Both the position numbers and the translations under genes were made by a program. From IMG/VR virus record IMGVR_UViG_3300050821_009624, positions 1-23,359 of that record: a stretch of 23,359 bases of DNA; one strand, written 5' to 3'. The notes below the pieces were generated by a model. The model worked only from the letters and a program-made list of their open reading frames with translations, searched no databases and was not told where the DNA came from. This document shows, one piece after another, positions 18,757-23,359 of the stretch. This DNA comes from a virus. Position 1 is the first letter of the stretch. Each line of letters begins with the position of its first letter.

Positions 18757-19293
18757 ATGAAGATAACCACCACTGAAGGCGGCGGCACCGCGATTGATTT
18801 TGAGACTGGGGGCAATCGGCGTTGCGGCGGCTGCACGCTGTGTTGCAAGCTTCTGCCCAATGTTGCGCTCGCCAAGGTTGCTGGGGTGCGCTGTCAGCAT
18901 CAGCGGCACGCTAAGGGCTGCGCGATTTACCAGCGGCGGCCGCCTGAGTGCCAATGGTGGTCCTGCCGTTGGCTGGCTGCTGGCGAGGAAACCGCTGGGA
19001 TGGGCCGCCCCGACCGGGTGCATTACGTGATTGATGCACTGCCCGACGCGGTGCGGCTAACGCACACCGAAACCGGCGAAACAGTTGAACTCAAAGCGCT
19101 GCAGATCTGGATTGATCCGTCGTTTCCCGAGGCGGCACAGGACCCCGAACTGCGCGCTTACATGCTGCGGATGGCGAAGCTTCACGGCATGCCGAGCTTG
19201 TTGCGCTGGTCGCACCGCATTGGCACTGCGATATTCCCGCCGCCGCTCAACACCGATGGTCAATGGCACGAGGTGACCAGCGACAGTAAATGA
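18757..19293 (+). CDS. YkgJ-like cysteine-cluster protein, 178 aa
   Basis: A 178-residue protein with a cysteine array: RRCGGCTLCCKLLP (Cys23, 26, 29, 30), then Cys46 and Cys55 in RCQHQRHAKGCAIYQRRP, and Cys65 and Cys70 (PPECQWWSC). This arrangement matches the YkgJ family (zinc- or iron-cluster binding, CxxCxxCC), whose molecular role is poorly understood. The C-terminal half is a mixed alpha/beta segment (VHYVIDALPDAVRLTHTETG). AAGGGGA and AGG elements lie upstream of the ATG. The next gene overlaps its stop by ATGA. It belongs to the plus-strand early cassette. Confidence 0.78.
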   Translation: MKITTTEGGGTAIDFETGGNRRCGGCTLCCKLLPNVALAKVAGVRCQHQRHAKGCAIYQRRPPECQWWSCRWLAAGEETAGMGRPDRVHYVIDALPDAVRLTHTETGETVELKALQIWIDPSFPEAAQDPELRAYMLRMAKLHGMPSLLRWSHRIGTAIFPPPLNTDGQWHEVTSDSK

Positions 19294-19553
19294 CTGAATC
19301 CATTAGGTTTCACCAATGGGAGCATCCATTGGATCGCCGGCCGATTGCGCGCGGCTATTTTGCGGAGCGGCGCTGCGCGGTCTGCGGTGTGGACGAATAT
19401 TCGGCCGGGCCGCAAAGCTCTGAGTGCCCCGGCACGACCCGTGGTCTACTTTTCAGCAGCTATCCGCTGGCGAGCGAGGCCAAATTTCACCGCTCCTGCT
19501 CGCAGCGGGATCGGTTGAACGCGCTGCTCGATGTCGAATTGGGACTGTCGTGA
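19290..19553 (+). CDS. Small Cys-motif protein, 87 aa
   Basis: The ATG at 19290 overlaps the preceding stop (ATGA). An N-terminal segment, HQWEHPLDRRPIARGYFAER, leads into RRCAVCGVDEYSAG (Cys29, Cys32) and a further SSECPG (Cys46), a partial zinc-ribbon layout; Cys70 lies in FHRSC. It could be a small metal-binding accessory protein. It is the last gene of the plus-strand cassette and ends directly against the convergent minus-strand gene, with no intergenic base. Confidence 0.65.
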   Translation: MTESIRFHQWEHPLDRRPIARGYFAERRCAVCGVDEYSAGPQSSECPGTTRGLLFSSYPLASEAKFHRSCSQRDRLNALLDVELGLS

Positions 19554-19844
19554 TTACCGGTGCTTGCTCGAGTGCCGCGGCTCGTAGCTGGCGATTTTGG
19601 CGCCCTTGAGGCTTGGGTGGATGGCGAGGCCACCGGTTCCAGCGCCGAGCCCGTCGGTGGCACCGGAAGGCGGTGTCATCGGAGCTTCGGGCACGGGTGG
19701 CGCGGGCAATGGCCCTGTAGGGCCCTGCGGAGGCCCAGGAGTGGCCGGAACGGGTCCGGGTGGTGGTAAGGGTGCCTGCATGGCCGCAGCGGTCTGTAGG
19801 AGCCTTGCAGAGGGCTTAGCGGGCATTCCGCGTCTGGCGCGCAT
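19554..19844 (-). CDS. Proline-rich hypothetical protein, 96 aa
   Basis: Ninety-six residues with a basic start (MRARRGMPAKPSARLLQTAA), a long Pro/Ala/Gly stretch (PLPPPGPVPATPGPPQGPTG) and a basic C-terminus. It is probably disordered. The ATG overlaps the stop of a seven-residue ORF (TAATG) carrying AAAGG 9 bases upstream. It is the last gene of the right-hand minus operon and abuts the convergent gene ending at 19553. Low complexity makes the coding call less certain than its neighbours. Confidence 0.52.
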   Translation of the reverse strand: MRARRGMPAKPSARLLQTAAAMQAPLPPPGPVPATPGPPQGPTGPLPAPPVPEAPMTPPSGATDGLGAGTGGLAIHPSLKGAKIASYEPRHSSKHR

Positions 19845-19867
19845 TATGCTTTGCCTTTATCGCTCAT
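19844..19867 (-). CDS. Seven-residue ORF (MSDKGKA) in a recurring junction motif
   Basis: ATGAGCGATAAAGGCAAAGC encodes MSDKGKA, and its stop overlaps the next ATG (TAATG). The AAAGG inside it can serve as that gene's ribosome site. Nearly the same DNA occurs at 21270-21299 (MSDKGKTPS) and at 21031-21054 (VRDKGKA), each directly before another gene's start. It may be a coupling peptide or only the residue of a duplicated ribosome-binding segment. Confidence 0.4.
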   Translation of the reverse strand: MSDKGKA

Positions 19868-19872
19868 AGCGT

Positions 19873-21030
19873 TCACCGTTTGAGCCGCACACGGATGCGG
19901 TTGTGCCGGCGGGCGGCGCGCCACTCGCCAGCACGTTGGCGGAAAAACTCGTTCTTTTCCATGTCATAGGCGCTGACCAGCAGCTCGCAGTCGAGCCCGG
20001 CCCACGCGAACCTGGTGTTTCCGCGCAGATGCTCGCAGACGTAGTCGAGTTGGGCGGGGTCGTCGGAGCGGGTGCGGTAATGCTCGTTGACCCAATGCCG
20101 CAGAGCGCTGCGGCGGGTCTCGGGATTGGAGCGGTCGCGCGTTTTGAACAGTTCCAGACATCCCTGCGGATTGGTCGGGATCACCAGACGCGGGCCGCTC
20201 AGCTGGTTTCGGCCAAACGCGACATGCCACTCGAACCGGTGTGTGAGCATGGCTGAGAATGCCATTGCGGTCGAGTTATGGACCTCATCGGCCGGGGGCC
20301 GATGGATCATCACCATTTTGCTGTCGCCGCGAATCCCGTCGACATGGGCGCTCAGCAGCTGGTTCTCGATGCACACCCATTTGCGGTTGATCCAGCCGAT
20401 GATTTCGGCGTCGCCGCGCCATGGCCCCTCGGGCGGAACATAAGCCGAGGCTATGACCGCAATCTTGGCTGGCACCAGCTTGACCAACCCACGGACCTCT
20501 TTGGCGGCAATGCTGGCGACCCGTTGGACAAAGATCCAGCCCTCGCCTTTGTCGGCGGCAAAAGCGACGTCGATCGGCCAGTACATGTCGACCAGTTCGT
20601 GAGCGTCCCTGTCCTCGGGGTGGAGGTACCAATATTCGCCGTCCCGGCCATAGCGCCCACCGCCCTTGAGCCGCTCGCCGAGTTCGGAGATCAGGTAAAA
20701 ATCGCAGTCCTGCAGATGGCGACGCCCACCCACAAACGTTTGGTCCATTGCGAGGCTGTCGCGATTTGCCGTCTCGGTGGGGGCGAGGATCAGTCGGTCG
20801 AGAAGATCATTGGCGACATCGCCGACTTCACGCGCCAGCTTTTTGGTTTGGCGGCGAGGCTTTGGTTGCGCCGGACGGATAATCCGGGGACGGCGGCGAA
20901 GCGCCTTGGCAACCTCGGGGCCGATCGGCTCTAGTGGCAACCGCGATGTGCCGCCGACCTCGGCCATGCACCCGGCCCAAAAATGCCGCCACAAATTGTC
21001 GGTCTCACGGCGCAGCTCAGCGATCGGCAT
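19873..21030 (-). CDS. Conserved phage protein of unknown function, 385 aa
   Basis: A 385-residue protein beginning MPIAELRRETDNLWRHFWAG directly after the preceding stop (TGAATG), with AAGGG 10 bases upstream. Residues about 45-75 are basic (RRRPRIIRPAQPKPRRQTKK). The middle is alpha/beta with YLHPEDRDAHELVDMYWPID, and the C-terminus carries DCELLVSAYDMEKNEFFRQR. The C-terminal part resembles a family I have seen in rhizobial phages, but I cannot name a function, and I see no nuclease, helicase or polymerase motif. It is the largest gene of the right-hand operon, downstream of a replication protein, so a role in DNA metabolism is plausible but unproven. Confidence 0.72.
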   Translation of the reverse strand: MPIAELRRETDNLWRHFWAGCMAEVGGTSRLPLEPIGPEVAKALRRRPRIIRPAQPKPRRQTKKLAREVGDVANDLLDRLILAPTETANRDSLAMDQTFVGGRRHLQDCDFYLISELGERLKGGGRYGRDGEYWYLHPEDRDAHELVDMYWPIDVAFAADKGEGWIFVQRVASIAAKEVRGLVKLVPAKIAVIASAYVPPEGPWRGDAEIIGWINRKWVCIENQLLSAHVDGIRGDSKMVMIHRPPADEVHNSTAMAFSAMLTHRFEWHVAFGRNQLSGPRLVIPTNPQGCLELFKTRDRSNPETRRSALRHWVNEHYRTRSDDPAQLDYVCEHLRGNTRFAWAGLDCELLVSAYDMEKNEFFRQRAGEWRAARRHNRIRVRLKR

Positions 21031-21273
21031 TCACGCTTTGCCCTTGTCGCGCACCGCGTCTAGGGCTCGAACGGCGCGATCGGGGTCTCCGGCAACCCAA
21101 TCGGCCCCTTTCAGCCGGTGGGACAATGACCCGTCTGCAGCCCGATAGGCGATGCGGCTGACCAAACCCGCCTTCACCAAATCATCGAGGACCTGGCGAT
21201 AACGGGCCGGGGCCAGACCTTGGCTGGCGAGTTGTTTTTCCAGCGCGTCTTCATCGAGATTGTAGTCCGTCAC
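21031..21273 (-). CDS. Small winged-helix-like protein, 80 aa
   Basis: The start is GTG at 21273, overlapping the preceding stop (GTGA), with AAGGG 12 bases upstream. The protein (MTDYNLDEDALEKQLASQGL, then APARYRQVLDDLVKAGLVSR) has three helices and a short strand pair (IAYRAADGSLSHRLK), a layout like a winged helix. It ends DKGKA at a recurring junction motif. Function is unknown; a DNA-binding regulator is possible. Confidence 0.62.
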   Translation of the reverse strand: MTDYNLDEDALEKQLASQGLAPARYRQVLDDLVKAGLVSRIAYRAADGSLSHRLKGADWVAGDPDRAVRALDAVRDKGKA

Positions 21274-21572
21274 GACGGGGTTTTGCCCTTGTCGCTCATC
21301 GCGATTGCCGCCGAGCTGTCCCAGGCGAGACCGCCATCACCGAGCAACTCGCCTTGGCCGCTGATTTTCGGACGATCGGAGTTTTTGTCGGAGAACTTCT
21401 CGCCACCGCCGGGTCTCGAGCCGCGCCAGCCCAGCATGCCGTCGCGGTAGTCGTGGGTGTGGGGGCCTTGGGCGCCGGGGCGGTTGTCGCTGCTGCTGTT
21501 GCCTGCAGCGGAGGCAAACGAGCGTTTGGGGATGGATTTGGGGCCGGGGAACAAGCCTCGTGATTTTGCCAT
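21270..21572 (-). CDS. Gly/Ser-rich hypothetical protein, 100 aa
   Basis: The ATG at 21572 (MAKSRGLFPGPKSIPKRSFA) has AAGG 8 bases upstream. Longer in-frame forms run back into the preceding gene with unlikely composition, so I reject them. The protein is rich in Gly, Ser, Lys and Asp (DNRPGAQGPHTHDYRDGMLG, GWRGSRPGGGEKFSDK) and probably largely disordered. It ends MSDKGKTPS, the first instance of the junction motif, whose Met could also open a nine-residue ORF. A small hairpin (TCGGC/GCCGA at 21591-21604) lies in the 58-base gap upstream. Confidence 0.55.
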   Translation of the reverse strand: MAKSRGLFPGPKSIPKRSFASAAGNSSSDNRPGAQGPHTHDYRDGMLGWRGSRPGGGEKFSDKNSDRPKISGQGELLGDGGLAWDSSAAIAMSDKGKTPS

Positions 21573-21630
21573 CGGGGGGACCTTTTGGGGTCGGCTGTGG
21601 CCGATTAACAAAAACTTATGCTCGGCTGCA

Positions 21631-22122
21631 TCAGCCGTTGTCAATCCCGTAATGGTCGGCGAGCACGTCGAGGCCAAACTTGACGAGGCCCGCGACTTCC
21701 TGCCGGTTACGGGCGATGCGGCGGGCGATGGCGCTGATCGACACATCGCCGAGACCGGGCTCACCGAGCGCCACCAGCAAGACCCAATGGGCCATGGCCC
21801 CCAGCGCGCCTATCGCGGCCTGATAGCGACACACGGCGGCGAGCCTTGCCTCGGCGTAGTGCCAGCCAACAGAGCCGGTTGAGCCTGAGGCTGGTTCGCG
21901 AGCACCGGCGACGCCGAGCTCGTAGTCGTCGCGCAAGCGATTGGCGGCCTCAGCCTGGCGCGGGGTGATGGTGCCGAGGCGCAGCAGCCGCTCGACGGTC
22001 GAGACTGCGCGATAGACGCGGCTACCGGCTCGAGCGGGTCCGGTCTCGGTGGCGACCGCCGGGCCGACCGCAAAACTCGAGCGGCGCCGTCGTTGAGGAG
22101 TTGGCGCGTTGAGGTCAGCCAC
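21631..22122 (-). CDS. DUF6456-like phage protein, 163 aa
   Basis: I choose GTG at 22122, which overlaps the preceding gene's stop at 22115; the longer frame to 22236 is the shadow of that gene. After a basic start (PTPQRRRRSSFAVGPA) the protein has VERLLRLGTITPRQAEAANR then LRDDYELGVAG, and a C-terminal helical part with a possible helix-turn-helix (ISAIARRIARNRQEVAGLVK, then FGLDVLADHYGID). The 'lt.rq..Aa.rlr.d.e' and terminal 'G..vL..HYG' patterns recall DUF6456, which occurs in phages of alphaproteobacteria. It may bind DNA and regulate. Family assignment is moderate. Confidence 0.65.
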   Translation of the reverse strand: MADLNAPTPQRRRRSSFAVGPAVATETGPARAGSRVYRAVSTVERLLRLGTITPRQAEAANRLRDDYELGVAGAREPASGSTGSVGWHYAEARLAAVCRYQAAIGALGAMAHWVLLVALGEPGLGDVSISAIARRIARNRQEVAGLVKFGLDVLADHYGIDNG

Positions 22123-22402
22123 CAAGCTCGGCGCCCTGGATCTGGGCATTGCCGGGGTCGGGCGGCTCGTCGGGCTCGGTATGGAAATTACCTGGCGGTT
22201 CGGGGGGTGGGGTTTTCGCCATAGGCTCAGCCGCAAAGCTGTGGGGCGCGGTGAGCACGTTCAGCGAGTTGAGCGCCAGCTGCAGGGAGCGGATACGTCG
22301 GCTGATGTCGCGCATCGCCTCGCCGACAGAGCCGCCGACGCGGATGAACGTGTCGAAATCGGCATGCCCGTAATCGCGTGCCCAACGGTCGATGGGTTTC
22401 AT
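22115..22402 (-). CDS. Small hypothetical protein, 95 aa
   Basis: The ATG at 22402 (MKPIDRWARDYGHADFDTFI) has AAAGGA 7 bases upstream and overlaps the stop of the 59-residue gene. Residues 20-60 are a long helix (VGEAMRDISRRIRSLQLALN), and the C-terminal third is Pro-rich and disordered (MAKTPPPEPPGNF, DEPPDPGN). It could oligomerise through the helix. No family is recognised. Confidence 0.62.
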   Translation of the reverse strand: MKPIDRWARDYGHADFDTFIRVGGSVGEAMRDISRRIRSLQLALNSLNVLTAPHSFAAEPMAKTPPPEPPGNFHTEPDEPPDPGNAQIQGAELGG

Positions 22403-22578
22403 ACTCGGTCCTTTCGCGACTGGTTTGGTGGTTCGGCCCATTCGACAAATGGCGCGGCCTCGCCGTGCTTGATCACGCCGTCGAAGAATTTGGCGAGGAG
22501 TTCGAGCTTGTAGTCGATCGAGGCGAGCAGGGTGACGACGCGTTCGAGGGTGGTGCGGATGTCGGAGATTTCGGTCAT
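22399..22578 (-). CDS. Small helical protein, 59 aa
   Basis: A 59-codon frame: MTEISDIRTTLERVVTLLAS, IDYKLELLAKFFDGVIKHGE and a polar tail ending SRKDRV. It is an amphipathic helix with a heptad-like pattern and should dimerise. It begins 13 bases after the preceding stop and its TGA overlaps the next ATG (ATGA), which supports expression. Function is unknown. Confidence 0.6.
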   Translation of the reverse strand: MTEISDIRTTLERVVTLLASIDYKLELLAKFFDGVIKHGEAAPFVEWAEPPNQSRKDRV

Positions 22579-22591
22579 GGCGGCTGCCCGA

Positions 22592-23005
22592 TTACCGGAA
22601 AATCTCCAGCAGCTCGGTTCGCATTTGACAAAGCCCCTTCACTTCGTCGAGCAGTTCACTGAGCGTTGGCCAGAATTTGTGAGTTCTCGGCCAGTTCTTG
22701 AGAGCGGTCAACACGGCGTCGCTCGGCCATTCGGCGAGTTCATCGGCGAAAACGGCGAAGATCAACGCCCCCTCATCGGAGGAACTGGCGCGCCAGGTGG
22801 TGAGCAGTCGCAGACGGCCGAGAGCTTTGATCAACTCGGTTCGCTCGGGCGGATGCATGCTGGCTTCGAGCAAACGGCGGATATACCAGCGATCGGCGCC
22901 ATCATCATGCCGTTCGATGACTAGTCGTTGCTCGGCGTAAGTGGTGTAGGGGTCATCGGTCGGGATTCCCCGCCATGAGAGCGAGACGAAGGGCCTCAGC
23001 AACAT
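22592..23005 (-). CDS. Replication-region accessory protein, about 137 aa, start uncertain
   Basis: The reliable part begins about YTTYAEQRLVIERHDDGADR and continues through ERTELIKALGRLRLLTTWRA, FAVFADELAEWPSDAVLTAL and KNWPRTHKFWPTLSELLDEV. The last blocks match a phage pattern ('y..eLaeyP.d.v..al..wPr..kfwPtl.El') found beside replication genes. ATG at 23005 and 23014 are the best in-frame starts but lack good ribosome sites and overlap the replication gene. A better-placed ATG at 22956 (ATGA overlap) is out of frame by one base at a CCCC run, hinting at a frameshift or sequencing error. The longer frame to 23263 is a shadow. Confidence 0.55.
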   Translation of the reverse strand: MLLRPFVSLSWRGIPTDDPYTTYAEQRLVIERHDDGADRWYIRRLLEASMHPPERTELIKALGRLRLLTTWRASSSDEGALIFAVFADELAEWPSDAVLTALKNWPRTHKFWPTLSELLDEVKGLCQMRTELLEIFR

Positions 23006-23359
23006 CTCCAGCATTGCGTTGGTCTTTGCCGGGTTTCCCTGTTCTACTTTGGCGCGTAGCGAGTTCTCGACATCGATTACGGTAAGTTCTCGACCAGTCG
23101 ATTTTACGAGCCTTAGGGCCGTCTGGGAGCGCGCACCAGTAGTCGTGGCAATCGGCAGCGACGAATTCGGGGTCGAGTCCGAGCCCGGCAGCGAACTCCC
23201 GATCCGCGGCAGAAGGTTGCCAATCGGGCGAAAGCCTCGTTCCCCATTTTCGTCCTGCGCCATTTTTCAAAACTCCGTTGAGGGGCGATTGCGAGCCGCC
23301 CCCCGTGGGGGGATGGTGGCCCGAAGGGACACCAGGGGGGTTATAGGGGGTTAATTTCA
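22953..23359 (-). CDS. Phage replication protein, C-terminal part (cut by right edge)
   Basis: The frame is open from the right edge to a stop at 22953, giving 134 visible residues. A Pro/Gly-rich linker (KLTPYNPPGVPSGHHPPTGG) leads to GTRLSPDWQPSAADREFAAG, LGLDPEFVAADCHDYW and KARKIDWSRTYRNRCREL. This 'GTRLp.DW.ps..d..fA...Gld...v......YW......k.dW..twrnWcr' block is the usual C-terminal domain of phage replication initiator/organiser proteins, whose N-terminal helix-turn-helix would lie outside the window. There is an in-frame TTG at 23270, but the frame continues upstream, so it is not the start. It heads the right-hand minus operon. Confidence 0.75.
   Translation of the reverse strand, partial: KLTPYNPPGVPSGHHPPTGGGSQSPLNGVLKNGAGRKWGTRLSPDWQPSAADREFAAGLGLDPEFVAADCHDYWCALPDGPKARKIDWSRTYRNRCRELATRQSRTGKPGKDQRNAGDVAEALRLALMAGNPDR

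Noticed and set aside
21591-21604. Small hairpin TCGGC-TGTG-GCCGA as a terminator
   Set aside because: The stem is only 5 bases and is followed by C-rich rather than U-rich sequence in the direction of transcription.
21573-21764. Extension of the 100-residue gene to an upstream start at 21764
   Set aside because: It would overlap the 3' end of the DUF6456-like gene out of frame and has Ser/Ala/Pro-rich shadow composition, while the ATG at 21572 has a ribosome site.
23006-23263. N-terminal extension of the replication accessory gene to an ATG at 23263
   Set aside because: This part lies over the conserved GTRLSPDW domain of the replication protein in another frame and has a shadow-like composition.

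Overview
This window is a segment of a tailed-phage (or prophage) genome. The DNA is GC-rich, the genes are tightly packed with many ATGA or TGATG stop/start overlaps, and several small proteins resemble families I associate with phages of alphaproteobacteria (Rhizobiales/Bradyrhizobium-like). The head genes (SU10-like major capsid, a large P22-like portal, a head-tail adaptor) suggest a podovirus-like virion. No integrase, attachment site, tRNA or CRISPR array was seen. The host assignment is inference.

Layout. (1) 1-16231, minus strand, read right to left: a run of tiny genes including a two-helix, holin-like protein; a 925-aa fibre-like protein with internal duplications; two large proteins with signal peptides; a 27-residue membrane peptide; the large terminase; an Ig-like protein; a coiled-coil protein; the portal; a small head protein; the scaffold; the major capsid; a hairpin terminator; a second fibre-like protein; two small proteins; and the adaptor, cut by the left edge. 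(2) 16285-17164: one plus-strand gene, an uncertain opposing gene and a roughly 330-base non-coding stretch with GGYACCCC repeats. (3) 17165-17905, minus strand: a probable small terminase and a helix-turn-helix gene, preceded by a short duplicate of the small terminase's own start. (4) 17936-19553, plus strand: a clear sigma70-type promoter and six small genes, including an XRE regulator and a cysteine-cluster protein. (5) 19554-23359, minus strand: an operon that starts with the C-terminal part of a replication protein cut by the right edge.

The most striking element is in the large terminase (7732-9879). Its nuclease domain is interrupted by a 273-residue intein inserted directly before the last catalytic aspartate motif. 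The intein has complete splicing blocks at both ends but no recognisable endonuclease in its own frame. A complete HNH endonuclease with zinc motifs (7889-8554) is instead encoded in the -1 frame of the same DNA, with its own ribosome binding sites, and its N-terminus overprints conserved Hint sequence. The intein and its probable mobility enzyme therefore appear to be two separate proteins nested in one piece of DNA.

A second unusual arrangement is a 17-codon imperfect copy of the small-terminase start, lying 261 bases upstream of the real start with the helix-turn-helix gene between them. The differences in its first 11 codons are all synonymous apart from ATG versus GTG at the start.
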